From: Lathyrus oleraceus | Taxonomy: Eukaryota > Streptophyta > Magnoliopsida > Fabales > Fabaceae | Reading direction: 5' to 3' | DNA length: 64,000 nt | Assembly: GCF_024323335.1 (NCBI RefSeq) | Contig: NC_066583.1 | Span: 409,832,031-409,896,030, forward strand | Shown here: one piece after another, positions 1-13,324 of the stretch | Position numbering within the stretch: position 1 is the stretch's first letter | How the letters are laid out: the number at the start of each line of letters is the position of its first letter | The notes under the pieces: model-generated | Seen by the model: only the letters and a program-made list of their open reading frames with translations | Databases searched by the model: none | What the model was told of the DNA's origin: nothing | Position numbers and translations under genes: made by a program

Positions 1-3000
1 CAAGAGGAGATGAAAGCAAGCATGGCAATGGTTCCCAAAGCACTAATCCATCAAATATGCCTCCCAAGCATCTCAACTCATAATTTTTTATCAAAGAAAG
101 TCAAGGGGTTTGAGGTCTGTTTCCCAAGGAAACCCTAATTCATCTGATCATCAACAATGCCTTGCTCATGAAGCAACCTCAACCCATGGTCAAATACCAT
201 CAAGGTAAGTTCTAAGATTCATCATTCCATGCATATTTGGACTTATTTGAGTGCCCTCAATCATCAATTCATCAAGATATGAGTGGTGGACTTGAGAAGT
301 TGATCAGTCATTTCATCTGTCTATTTTGAAATGCACTAAGACCTAACTTTATATGTGTTGGTCAAATGGAGATGATCCCAAGAGAAAAACTGTTCTTAAG
401 AACAATATTAACAACTTTCATGTTCATCAAAAATTTATTTGAATGATGGAAGATTCTCATCCATTCCAAGACATTATAGGTCATTTTGACTGAAACCCTA
501 ATTTTGGGTCAACTTCCCAAGAACATAACTCATTCATTTTTTATGATTTTGAGGTGGGACCAAATGAATTGGAAAGCTTGTTGTGTCTAATTAAAATTTT
601 ATGTTGAGCAAAATTTCAAAACCTCAAAATAAATACATGTGATAATGCAAAATATTATAGGTCACTTTGGACCAAAGTCTTTGAAATGGAAAAAAGTCAA
701 ACTTCAAGTGCCCATAACGTCTTCATTAAAATTCCAAATGATGCAAAATTTAAGTCCAAAGTTATTTTAGTGAAAATATCTACAACTTTGATGTTGGAGG
801 TTTTTCCATTTGGAGCTTGCATGATTGAGACATAAGGGCTTGAACATTGGCCAAATTTGGAAACTTCACTTATGCATGTTTTGCACCCTACACTTTAAAC
901 TCAAAATTCACTAATTTCCAAGGCCCAATTGAAATTTTAATCAACATATCACTTGTTCCTTATGCAACAAGCTTTCTAACCATTACTCATGAGGTAGCAT
1001 TTGGAGTTTGGAAGCACCATTTTCGAAGGCATGAAGATTAAGTGCACTTTGTGAAATTCAATTCCAATTGCCATGCATGAGCTGTTTATACTTAATGTGC
1101 ACTTCCATTTGTAATTCACATGAACTCAGCAGGTCATTTCAGTCTTCATTGGGCCTTCCACATGATCACACAAGCCCATGCAATGAAAAATCCATTTGCC
1201 ATGCACACGAGTTCCTCACTTGCTTGCATCCATTTCAACTATAAATACATGTGCTATGCTTCATAATTCTCCAACCTGAAGGCGCCTGAAATGCTGCAAG
1301 AGTAAATCCCTAACCATACCAAAGGAACTAAATTCATTTTTCTTCACAAATTCAGATCTGAAATTCAATTGCATTTGGTTGAATTCTCATATCTAAAGTT
1401 CCTAAACCTTCATCATTTGATCTATTGAAGTTCTGTTTTGCAAAAGGAATCAAGGAAAGGGACTCAAATCTTCACAATCCAAAGGTTTGGATCAACTGGT
1501 TTTTGCTTCAAATCTCCTTATTCTTTGATCCATTGGCCTTGATATTGTGTTGTCTGAAGTCCTCTCTATAGAGGCATCATTATTGTATGCTTAATTGTTG
1601 AAATCGAGCAAGTTCAGTTGAACATCACCAAACTTCCATCTCTGATTTCTCTCTTAATAGGAATCTAGAGTGGAAGTGAGTGATATAGGAGTGATGTACA
1701 TCACTTCACCTTTCGAATGGTGCCTGGATCGTCCATTCTAGTGAGCATTTGAGTCTCTGCATTTTTTGACCTTCGCCGGAGCTCACCGGAGAAGACGGTG
1801 GCGTTGGTCAGCGTCTCATTGCCAGATTCAATGTGAGCCATTGATCTCAATCTCCAGATCTAATCTCCACGCTCCATTGTTATGACTTTTTTTTAATTCA
1901 TTATGTTTCTCAGTTGACTAATGACTACGCTACGTGCGCGCTCGTGATCCATTGGATGTTGCGACGTCAATTAATGAAGTCATCCAACGCTTCCTGATTT
2001 TTGCTATTTTCTTATTTCTGATTTTATTTTCTTTACTTCCTTTTATTTCAAAAAAATCATATCTCTTTTATTATTGGTCCAAAAGATATGGGACCAATTG
2101 CATTATTTCTCTTTTTAATCCTAGTTTCTAAAAATGATTTTTAGTATTTTTTATTTTATCATTTGATATTTTTTGTGAATTTTCTCTTTCTGGTTATTTT
2201 TAATTCATTTTAAATAGTTTTTGATGTTCAAAAAATACAAAAATATTTTCTTAACCTATTTGAATGATGATGGATCGATGAAAAATATTCTCATCAATTT
2301 ATTAATTGATTTTAGATTTATATGAGATTTTAGTTCAATTAGGTTATTTTTATTCATTTTTAATTGATTAAAAATAGTTTCTGACTTTTAAAAATGCTGA
2401 AATTTTTTGTCAAACTTTGTTTGACCTTGTTGAACTTGGGATAATTCACTTGGACTTTTCAAAGTTGATTTGAAGTTTGACCTTTCTTTAATATTTTAAT
2501 TCAAGTTTATTTTCAAATATTAAAAAATGCCAAAAATATTTTGTTTATTTCTTGACTTCCAATCTTCATCTCATTTCTGATTTTGAGGGTTTGACCTTGA
2601 ACTTCCCTATCTTTGGTCAACATTTATGGATTGGTCGATTCCTTTTCATTTGGATGCACTTTATTTTCTTCATTTTCTATTATCCATCTCTTTCATCTTT
2701 ATCTTCTTCTTTTTCTTTTTTTGATCAATGAGTTAAAGGTTGATAAGTTAGCATTGATTAGGGAGGTTTAATCTTCCTTGATTCAAATCTAATTCATCTT
2801 GATCAAATGATCAAGTGAATGGCTTTGCATTAAGGATAGATTGCTTCTAAATCATGCAAAAAACTTAAACCAATACAAGATCATTTCTCATCTTCTTTTT
2901 GGCATGGCAAGTTGTTGGAACTTGGTTCACTAATCAAGACTTCTAATTTATGTTGTCGCCTACATTATTATTGACCGGCCTCAGATAGTTGTGACTTCTA

Positions 3001-4649
3001 CATAAGTCCAATTACGATTGCTTAACATAGCGCTAAATTTGCCTTATGGCACACTAACTACTAACACCAACCATTGAATATTAACATTTAATTCTTGCTT
3101 TTTACATTTATGCAATTTACCATTCTTGTACATATTATTCATTTGCTTTTCCCCCTTTGCTCACTTGAGCACATGTTTATGTTAATGCAATTTGCCTTTT
3201 GCTCACTTGAGCACATAATTGTGTATATACTATTGTGCTTGTGTTTTGCTTTGATTGTCGTGAACCAAATGCAAAGAAATGGACAAAATGGACTTAGACT
3301 TTAGGAATTTCCCTATGCAAATGTGGAGTCAAAGAGCAACTAGGCATTGAGCCTTTAGAGTGCTATAAAAGTCAAAGAGCAACTAGGCATTGGGCCTTTA
3401 GAATGCTATAAATGTTGAAGAGAACTTTGAAAGGCCCAATCTCTAAAACTCCTTCTTGTTCATTCTTGATTGTTTGATGGAACTTTTTAATGTGTGTGTT
3501 CTTGTGTTAGGGATTCCAACATTGAGCCTAAGTGATGAACCATTGCCATGAGCTTCCAAGAGAGAGAGATCTAAGAGCCATTGAGGAACTTTCCAAGAGC
3601 TAAATTGATTGTTGATTGCTTGAGATTACTATTATTTTTCTTGCATATTCCAAAGGATGGGAGCTACTTGGATCATCAATATGATCTCAAGAGAGGAACT
3701 CCATTTGTGGTCTTGTTCTCTTTTTCCCTTATCTCTTGTATGATTAGGACTTTAGCCATTCTTCTTCTTCCCTCCACTCTAACCCAAGCCAAAACTTTTG
3801 TACAAACATTAACACTTCTTTTCAAACATTAGAAACCTAAGCCTTATGATTTTGATTTTCAAACTTTCTTTTCATAAAACTTATTTTGAATTGAACTTCT
3901 AAGTCAACTTGGACCATATTTTGTATATACTTTTCATTGGTAAATATAACCCATTCAAATGTCTTTTTGTGGTTTCAATGGCCACTTTCTTAAGCAAATT
4001 TTTCATAACCTTTAGCTATAAGGTTTGAGTTATCCTTGAGGTAGATGTAATACTCACCTATATCCTTAGTGATGGACAATGAGCCTTCCATGCTTATTAT
4101 AGGGTTAACCCCTCACTAGCATGTTGAAGCTATCCTCACATGGTGGATTTGTGGTTTTAGGATGAGTTTTCTCCCTTGGATAACAAAAGAGCTTAAGGCT
4201 TTTGGACCAATCAATTCACCAACTCATTTTAAGATTTTTACCCCGAACTACGAGGTTTTGATCCTAATTTTTTTTAAGATGGTACGTAGGCAATGGGTTC
4301 ATCTATCCAAACACAAAAATGTAAATAAACTTGTATATTCTTTTCTCATCTCTTCAATCATGTTTGCACAAACAAATTTTCACAAAATACCAACCTTACA
4401 ACAAGTATGAAAAGGGCTCCCTAGGAGTACCTAGGATGTTTTGGGTGCTTAAAACCTTCCCATTGCATAACCAACCCCCTTACCCAGATCTCTGACATTT
4501 TTACTAGTTTTTGATTTGATAAAACTTTTAGGATTTTGTTCGCTTTCTAACCATTCCTTTGGATAAATAGAAGTGCGGTGGCGACTCGACTTGTATGGTT
4601 TACCTTAGATTTAGTCAATATCTCTAATGGTAACGAATACCCCACTACA
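1..4649 (+). mobile_element. Ogre-type LTR, plus strand (5' end off window)
   Basis: This is the terminal repeat of a Ty3/gypsy Tat/Ogre element lying mostly left of the window. The sequence is the reverse complement, with clear divergence, of the minus LTR at 4655-9349; window base 1 aligns near base 9077 there, so about 275 bp of its start (TGTAAGACC end) are missing. It ends at 4649 in ACTACA, after the region GGTGGCGACTCGAC...AACGAATACCCC that is typical of Ogre LTR 3' ends. No PBS follows, so this is a 3' LTR and its element extends left. Right after it the minus LTR starts in mid-sequence, which shows this element was inserted into that LTR. Small ORFs inside are not supported as genes. 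Confidence 0.85.
1240..1247 (+). promoter_or_regulatory. TATA box of the plus-strand LTR
   Basis: TATAAATA in the same relative place as the TATA boxes of the homologous minus-strand LTRs (7825-7832 and the array copies). It is the likely core promoter at the U3/R border. Confidence 0.6.
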
Positions 4650-4654
4650 GGGGT
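4650..4654. other. Predicted target site duplication, right half (GGGGT)
   Basis: The five bases between the end of the plus LTR (4649) and the resumed minus LTR. If the plus element inserted here, the same five bases should precede its 5' LTR left of the window. This is inferred, since the partner copy is out of view. Confidence 0.5.
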
Positions 4655-7600
4655 TGGTTATGAGATGGGAAGGTTTTAAGCACCCAAAACATCCTTAGTA
4701 CTCTAAAGGAGCCCTTTTTGCAAAGATGTATTGTAGGTTTGTAATTGTGAAAATATTTGTACAAACTAGATTGGGGAGATGAGAAAAGAATATACATATT
4801 TACAATATTGTTTTTTGAATGGATGAACCCATTGCCTACATACCATCACAAAGGTAGGATCAAAACCTCGTAGTTTGGGGTAAAAGTCTCAAAATATTGG
4901 TGAATTGATTTGATCAAAAGCCTTAAGGTCTTTTGTTATCAAAGGGAGAAAACACAACCTAAACTAACAATCCACCATGTGAGGAGAGCTTCAACATACT
5001 AGAGAGGGATCCACCATATAATAAGTATGGAAGACTTATAGTCCAATCACTAAGGATAAGGTGAGGTTTACATCAACCACTATGATAACTCAAACTTATG
5101 GCTAATGTTTATGAAAAAGGTTTTAACAAAGATGGCCATTGGAACCTTAAAAATCACTTGAAGTGAGTTTTATTTACAAGTTAGAAGTATTCACAAAATG
5201 AGGTCAAAGTTGACTTAAGGTTCATTTAACATAAGTATTAATGAAAAGAGTTGAAAAATCAAAGGCATATGGCCTAGGTTTCTAGTTTTGAAAACAATGT
5301 CAATGTTTGCACAAAATCAGTTTGGCTTGGGTTAGAGTGAGGAGAAGAAGAGAAGGGCCAGTCCTAAACATGCAAATATAAGAGAAGAGATAAAACCCTT
5401 GGAGTTCCTTTTCTTGAGATCATAAAGATAATTCAAGATGCTCCTTTCCTTTGGACTTTAGCAAATAACTCAAGCAATCAAACAAATATTCATTCAAGCT
5501 CCTAGAATCTCCATTTTGGCTTGTCTCTCTTAACTTGGTTATTCATGACAATGGTTCTCCTTACTATATCAAGCTTGGAATCCCTATCACACAAGAGCAA
5601 ACAATCAAAAGGTTCACAATGTAATAAGAGGAGTGGACAAAGAATGAGTTTAGATTAGGGGTCCTTTGAAGTCAACTTTAACATTTAGCATTCTAAAGGC
5701 ATGAGGCCTAGTTGCTCTTCAACAAGTTTAGCATTCTAAAGGCATGAGGCATAGTTGCTCTTGAACTCCTTTAAGCATAGGTAAGGTCCTAATTCTAAGT
5801 CCTTTCTCCTTTTTGCATTGGGTTCACATAAACAAAGACAAAACAAACACAAAGCAACAATATATTTATTTACAATAATGAGCTCAAGTGAGCAAAAGGA
5901 AAATAGCATAAACATAAAATATGAGCTCAAGTGAGCAAATTAAAAAGCAATATGAATAAATGAGCAAGAAATTAAATTGCATTAAAGTAAATTGCAAGAA
6001 TTAAATGCTTGAATTAAAGTTAGTAGTTAATGGTTAGTGTTAGTGTGTCATAAGATAATTTAGCGCTATGTTAAGCAATCGTAAGTGGACTAATGTAGTA
6101 GCCACACCTATCTGAGGTCGGTCAATAAAAATATACGCAAATAAACATAAGTTAGAGACCATGACTAGTAAGCCAAGCTCCTACAACTTGCCCTGCCAAA
6201 AGAAAAGAGGAAATGCCTTGTATGGACTTTAGGTTTTTTGCTTGACCAAGAAGCAACCTATCTTGGACACAAAGCAATTCACTTGATCTTTGACCAAGTT
6301 GAATTTTGATTTGGATCAAAGAAGGTTAAGCCTCTCATATGTCAAGACTAACCACAAATCATTAACTCATTGGCCAAAAATAAAAAAGAAGAAGAAGATG
6401 AAATGAAATGGATAAAGGAGAATTCAAATGACATAATCAAAACACAATGATCAAATGTGAATCAAAATCGACATTAACCAATGGTAAACAGAAGAGAAAT
6501 GAACATTAGAAGTCAACAAGGTCAAACATATTTTTTGGGTATTTTTGAAATTAAAGTAAATGCACAAAATAAAATGAACAAAATGAGGTCAAACTTCAAA
6601 TTCAATTCAAATCAACTTGGATAAGTCCAATTGAATTATCATAAGCCTAACATGGTCAAACAAGGTTTGACAAATTTTCTCAACTTTTTTTGAAAACAGA
6701 AACTATTTTAAAACAATTAAAAGTCAAGAAAAATAACACAAATAAACTAAAATCTCAAATAAATCTCAAATCAATTAAGAAATTAATGAGAATATTTTTC
6801 ATAGACTTATCATGATCCATATGTGTTAAGAAAATATTTTTGGAATTTTTGGATATCAGAAAGTAATTAAAATGAATTTAAAACTATTAAAAACAAAATA
6901 ATTCACAAAAAATATTAAATGGAATCACAAAAATAATCAAAAATCAGATAATGAAACTAGATTTTTCAAGAAAATTTTTAGTGTTGGTCTCATATTTTTG
7001 CGATTCCAAATAAAATACTTATGAATTTTTGAAATAAAATGGAATAAAAGAAAATAAAACAGAAATTAGAAAAAAGAGAAAAATCAGGAAACGTTTGATC
7101 CATTTCATTAAATGACGTGGACATAATCAAAGGCACGCTTCCATGGTAGCATTAGTCAAGCGCGTTGTAAAGTGTATTAAAATAAGTCAACTAAACAAAT
7201 GGCTAGGATTATAACGCGCACATGAGATCCAATGGACACAAGGCATCCACGTGGGAACGGTGGTGGAAACCACCGTCTTCTCCGGTGGACCAACTGATTC
7301 CGGCCACCAGTTGCAGGTTTTCAAATCTCAACCAAAACGCACGAGCCTTATACCAAAATGAAGTTGGGGTGATGTATATCACCCCTGTAACCTTGGATTT
7401 CTCTCAAGATCTCTATTGAATGAGAAATCTGAGCTTGAATTTCCAGGTGTTCAAACTGTCAAGCTTCAAAACACAAAATCAAAGCCACCATTGGCTTGCC
7501 TCTCACAAGAGGACTTCAGAAAACCAATTAAACACAAGCAATTCACATTATATGATGAGATTCAGATCAAAACAGTTGAGCAATAAACCTTTGAAGAACA

Positions 7601-9349
7601 GCTTTGATCAGCACGATTCCTTCCAACTTTTGCTTGCAATTTAATCTTGAGATGTGATAGGAGTGCAAGGCTAAGGAATAAGTCTTGAAGATCAACTGAT
7701 TTTGTTAAAATTCAAGCTTGAATTGAGAAAAATAAAATCAGAATTCCTTTGGTAATGGCTGGGTTTCCAATTCTGCAGAGCTTCAGGTAGCCTTAAGGTT
7801 GAGATTTGAATGAGGCTAGGCATGCATTTATAGCTGGAGCTGCAAGCAAAGTGGTGAAGAACTTGTGTGCATGATCATTGGGTCCTCCATGCATAGGCCT
7901 GTACAGGCGCATGTGAGGCCCAAAATCAATTGGAAATGCAAGCTGAGCTGATACCAAGTTGACTTGGACATGCAATTTTCCTTGTGTTTGCTTGTGCGTG
8001 AAGATTCCAAGTGAGTTTCATATTTGGTCACAAATGTTCCCCTCTTCGAAAGTCCCATATAGGAAATCCAAACATAGGCATGTGAGTAATGGTTGGAAAG
8101 GTCTTGACATAAGAAATAAAAGCTATGTTGGACAAAAATCCATTTGGAGTTTTGAAAATTGTGAAAACTGATCATGAAGTTTGAGGTACAAATCATGCCT
8201 TTGAAAAATTGGCCAAAAATGGCCAACTTCAAGCCCTTCTGTTTCAATGATGCAAGCCTCAAATGGAAAAACGTCTAACATAAAAGTTGTATATCTTTTC
8301 AAGATGATCAATTTAGACTCAAATTTTGCATCATTTGGAATTTTTATGAGAATGTTTTGGGCACTTGAAGTTGGACTTTTTCAACATTCAATGGTTTTGG
8401 TCCAAAGTGACCTATAATGTTTTGTATTATCACATGTGTTTCTTTTAGGATTATGAAATTTTGTCCAACATAAAATTTGAAGTATACATCTCAATATTTC
8501 CAATGCAATTGGTCTCACCTCAAAAGCTTAAAAAAAAGGAAGTTAGGTCCTTGGGAAGTTGACCCAAGATTAGGGTTTCAGTCAAAATGACCTATAATGT
8601 TTTGAAATGAATGATGACATTCCATGTTTCAAATGAATTTTTGATGAACATGAAAGTTGTTCATATGGTTCTTAATATCACTTTTTCTCTTGTGGGCATA
8701 TTAATTTTACAAACACATCAAAAGTTAGGTCTCAGTGGATTTCAGATTAGTCAGATGACTTAACTGGTCAACTTCTCAAGTCCAAACCTCAACTCTTGAT
8801 GAATGAATGATTGAGGATACTCACATAAGCTCCTATATGCATAAAATAATGAATTAAATAACTTCCCTTGATTAAATTTGATCATAGGTTGAGGTTGCTT
8901 CATGGGCAAGGCACAATCAATGCACAGTTTAATTAGGGTTTCCTTGGGAAACAATCCTCAAGCCCTTTGGGTTATCTTGATCAAATTGGCAACTTGAGAC
9001 ACTTGGCAAGCATATATGATGATTAGAATATTTTTGAACCATTGTCATGCTTGTTCTTATTTTCATCTAGCCACTTTATTGAGCATAGAAGCCTCCTAGG
9101 AGCAAGTGCACATGTGATTGCTTGAGCTTCAAAACAAAACAGGTTAGTGACATATTTTTGTGATTTTGATTAGTAAAAAAATAAGAAAGGCAATGATATA
9201 CAATTCAAGCATGCTCGGTGGTCTCAAACCAACTCACACAAGTCCCAACCCTAGAGTAAGGAGCCACATATGTTATGATCCTTGAGGCAATGCAATGAGC
9301 AATGATATGATTCCATGAGGGATCTTAGGGTCAAAATTATGGTCTTACA
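4655..9349 (-). mobile_element. 3' LTR of minus-strand Ogre element (its end cut by insertion)
   Basis: Read on the minus strand the LTR begins TGTAAGACC at 9349, directly after a polypurine tract, and runs down to 4655, where it is interrupted by the plus LTR. About 4.7 kb are present; the last ~150-200 bp should lie left of the window. It matches the units of the array at 30046-47884 almost base for base and gives the single-copy reference for them: the repeated segment corresponds to about 5288-9022 here. There is one TATA box (7825-7832). ORFs of 60-144 codons inside it recur in the array but show no domain or protein-like character. Confidence 0.88.
7825..7832 (-). promoter_or_regulatory. 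TATA box of the minus-strand Ogre 3' LTR
   Basis: Reads TATAAATG on the minus strand, within a block (AGCTCCAGCTATAAAT) that is conserved in all LTR copies of the window. Confidence 0.6.
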
Positions 9350-9362
9350 GATGCCCCTATTT
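9350..9362 (-). other. Polypurine tract of the minus Ogre
   Basis: On the minus strand AAATAGGGGCATC ends exactly where the LTR starts (TGTAAGACC). The 14-kb element has the matching GAATAGGGGCAGC before its own 3' LTR. This is the expected plus-strand primer of reverse transcription and fixes the element's orientation. Confidence 0.85.
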
Positions 9363-12356
9363 AAGGTCATTCTAGCTGGAGATATGAAGGTTAAAATCTT
9401 CGTCTCGACGAGGTAGAATGGGCTTAAATAATAACAAAAAGACGAATTTTGGTCCCTAAGAGACCTCATGATGCAAATGTATGCATGCAAAAGTTAATAC
9501 TCTGTGGGGAAGTATGGCCACAAAGAAAAAGAAATCAGGAGAAATTGAAAATCCATAGGAGTAGTACGCTCACTAGGGAGACAGAGACTCTGGGGGAGAA
9601 ATAAGGGTAAATGCGTGAGCAGGTCACGACTTATACTTGCTGGGAGACACGAGGGGATTCCATGAAAATAAATCAATGGAAAGACTCGAGCTGACGCAAA
9701 GATGCATGTATTGGGGAATATGCCAATATAGTAAACAATCCACAAGGGATACTTTGGATAAAAATCCGGACTCAGATGGGGAAAATCCAATAAGGGATTC
9801 AGCCGAGGAAGAAACAATGAGATATTATCGATTACTGGGTAATAAACTCAAAGAGACATGTGATCAAAACACTGGTATAAGGGTGAGAGAACAACACGCT
9901 CAGGGAGAAGGAATATCTAAGACCGGTATAAGGGTGAGAGATATCAATCATCCAAAACATCTGAGGAGAACCTGAAAGGTATATCTCAACTCAGGAAGAT
10001 CTGACTCCATAAGGGACAAAAAGTCATAATAGGGAGCAGAAGGAAGGAACACCAGGGATACCGGTTACTGGGCATATAATAGGTGACCAACCAGGCATGA
10101 ATTGGGAATATATCCAAGACACTCATCATCCAAAAAGGAGAGTTGAAAAAGCAAACTCAATTTACAGGATGGACATTCAATTCCATAAGGAAATACGAAT
10201 CTTACTTGACTGGGGAAGAACGAAAACTTCGACTGAAGAGTGCATGAGATATATTATCTATTACCGTCAGAACATAGATAATATACTCGCATGGAAGATT
10301 ATCCACAACCGGTTACTGGGTTAATAAAGGATAAATCGGACAAAAAGAAAGGACATCGGGATACCGGATACTAGGTATAAAATGATGACCAATCAAAGGA
10401 GAAACAATCATTACCAAACAAAGAGGTAAATGAAAGATGACTCGCGAGGGATAAATTGCTTGACAAAAGCAATCACCTATGAGATATATCACCGATTACT
10501 GGGTGAAATACTAAAAAACGAAGGAATATCAATATCGAATATTGGATAAAGATAACCAACAAAGAGGGGATTACATCTACCGATTTTTGGGTAGAAAACC
10601 GCAGAAATAGGACTTATAACTACCGGTTACTGGGTAGAGGGCCACAAAATTTACTGGGGAAAAGATGGACAATTACTGGTTACTGAGAAATTGAACAACT
10701 AAACCACAGGGAACTGTAGGGGAATAACAAGAAAGGAGTCAATCTAGGAACAAACTAGAAAGACACAATCAAACAAGACTCAACCCGATGAGGATATAAC
10801 TCAGGGGAGTAATTCGATCCCTATATATAATTGGGGAGGAAACTGAAACAATAATCATCCACGAGGACATAACTTAGTGGGGAATATAGAAGGAAAGATA
10901 GATACTTTATGCCTATAGGGCTGACTCTAAATGGAGAGATCAGACACAAACATCTGCTTGGGGAATAACATTTCACCAATAGCAGGAGATAACAAGCAAA
11001 GATATATGGCAAAGAATGCAACATGAATATCTGAATGCTGAGATTATACATGTATATACATGGTTTATGTATGATTAATGCTGACAAACAGACATATCTA
11101 ACACAAATAGGTCCGGACATCCGGTATAACATCTCAAAAGAGAAAGTCCAGGCCCACAGGAGAAATCAAATCTGGTGGGGAGCATCAAATACCAGGAAAC
11201 CCATCACCGCAGGAGACAACATCTTCACCACCAGCTCTGCTAGGAGGAAACATTCCAATAAGGAGGGGAAAACAGATTATCAGGCTCTGATCAGGAAACT
11301 CCACTGGGGATAGACTGTAGGCGATCCAACCAGGGACAGTCTGCTATGAGCAATCCTACTGAAGATGAGTTGTAAGCAAACTTGATGAGGAGAGACTACA
11401 AGCCAACCTGCTGGGGATAACTATAAGTATCTCCGGAGGAACTGTCTTGGCTGAATTCTCCATCAACACGTGCCATGCTGGGGATGCAAAGGGGAATAAA
11501 CCCTTCACCAACTGCTCTGAGCAACTCCAGCTGAGGGGATATCTGAAAGATAGCTTTGCAGGGAACACATGCTCACGCTTCTGGAGGACTCCTACTCATG
11601 CTGGGAATTTCCACTCGTCGGGGAAAGGCAAACTTCCTCATGAATGGATAGCATATAAACTTTTATCAATCTATAAGGGATTTTAGGTCAGTCCACACAC
11701 GGGATGACAACCATATAATTGATAAAACACACATGCTAGGCTCAGACTCTCTGAGGAGTTGAGGATGTTTGAGATAGAGGTATACACATCTCTAAAAAGG
11801 TCAAGGCCAAAACTCCAGACCCTCTGGGGATTTGATGATGTATCACCCTCCTCTGCGCTCGTTGAGGAGACAACCTAAAATATGATGAAAGAGGATACCG
11901 ACATGCCAGAATATGAACAAATGTCTTACCCTTTTGGAAATCATACTATCCTTGGGAGAGCACTGAAGACATTCCATTTATCCTTTCAGTCATTGTGAAT
12001 GTTCACTTTTAAAAACAGTTTATAAAAACCTTATTTTTTTAAAACGATGATATTTATAAATTAAAACATGCAAACATTTGTTAAACAGAAACAAATAAGA
12101 GTGCCAAGAATTGGATAAAGGCTCAAATTTATTTGATAGAATGGTAGTCCGCAAATGGCGAGACTCCATGGATCTTTACAAATTTGAAATTGGTGATATA
12201 TATTGGAAAAAGGGCTACATTGAACATAATGACCGTTTCTCCACCAACTCTGAATCCAATGTATTTGAAGCTTCTGTTGACGATGACCGAGCGAGAATCT
12301 TTGATAGATGACAACTTGTAGAACAAAGTCTTGTCAAGATGCAGTTACTTGCCAAA
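9363..12356 (-). other. 3' UTR of the minus Ogre (no gene)
   Basis: About 3 kb of noncoding 3' region between the integrase end and the polypurine tract. It consists of degenerate short repeats: TTACTGGGT-like words recur many times between 9830 and 10690, and CCGGTATAAGGGTGAGAGA-type words at 9872 and 9923 are 51 bp apart. Between 11170 and 11640 there are several GCTGGGGAT/CTCTGCTAGG words, which on the sense strand read like ATCCCCAGC. Parts align with the 3' UTR at 57926-59943, for example the block around 12120-12260 with 58025-58150. Repeat-rich, fast-evolving 3' UTRs are known for Ogre-like elements. ORFs of 60-110 codons here are not convincing. Confidence 0.75.
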
Positions 12357-12404
12357 TCCCTAATTTTTGCCTAGATTGCCCCAGGGTGAGGTACCCAATC
12401 TAGC

Positions 12405-12528
<124 letters not shown>

Positions 12529-12748
12529 CATTTTTTATGTCTCTAACTTTTGCCTGGACCGCCCTTTCGGGTTTTCAATCCACCGAGACGCTCAATTTTT
12601 GCCTAAGTCGCCCTTTCGGGTTTTCAACTTAACGAGCTATTATGTTTTTATTCTAGGCAAAGTATTTCTTGACTGCATCTGAATTCACAGGACGAGTGAA
12701 TCCCTAATTTTTGCCTAGATTGCCCCAGGGTGAGGTACCCAATATAGC

Positions 12749-12874
<126 letters not shown>

Positions 12875-12996
12875 TTTTCTTTGTCTCTAACTTTTGCCTG
12901 GACCGCCCTTTCGGGTTTTCAATCCACCGAGACGCTCAATTTTTGCCTAAGTCGCCCTTTCGGGTTTTCAACTTAGCGAGCTATTATGTTTTTATT

Positions 12997-13260
12997 CTAG
13001 GCAAAGTATTTCTTGACTGTATCTGAATTCACAGGACGAGTGAAATCCTCACCATCCATAGTTGTAAGTATCAAAGCACCGCTTGAAAAGGCTCTCTAAA
13101 CAACATATGGACCTTCATAGTTTGGAGTCCACTTGCCCCTAGAATCGGGTGCGAAAGACAAAACTTTCTTGAGCACGAGGTCACCTTTTCGGAACACACG
13201 AGGCTTGACCTTTTTATCAAAGGCTTTCTTCATCCTTTGCTGATACAACTGACCATGACA
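12997..13260 (-). pseudogene. pol: Integrase C-terminal fragment (pol remnant)
   Basis: Encodes the C-terminal DNA-binding part of a Tat/Ogre integrase. In order it shows CHGQLYQQRMKKAF, then KVKPRVFRKGDLVLKK, WTPNYEGPYVV, and the family ending NSDAVKKYFA at 12997. The same ending closes the integrases at 26458 and 57741. A stop interrupts it at 13096-13098, after PYVV, and the frame is otherwise kept. At its N-terminal side the similarity breaks off near 13260 and runs into gag sequence, so the catalytic integrase core, RNase H, reverse transcriptase and protease are all missing. It cannot be functional. It is followed at once by the duplicated hairpin block. Confidence 0.85.
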
Positions 13261-13324
13261 CATGACAAGAGGAAGACCGTTCGCCCTGCCGTCAGCTAAC
13301 ACCAACTACGATAGGAAGACATAA

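Noticed and set aside
847..4410. Several 60-83 codon ORFs in the left LTR considered as host exons.
   Set aside because: All inside a recognisable LTR, not conserved with the homologous LTRs.
9494..11313. ORFs of 90-112 codons in the minus Ogre 3' UTR on both strands.
   Set aside because: Low-complexity repeat words, no conservation with the homologous 3' UTR at 57926-59943.
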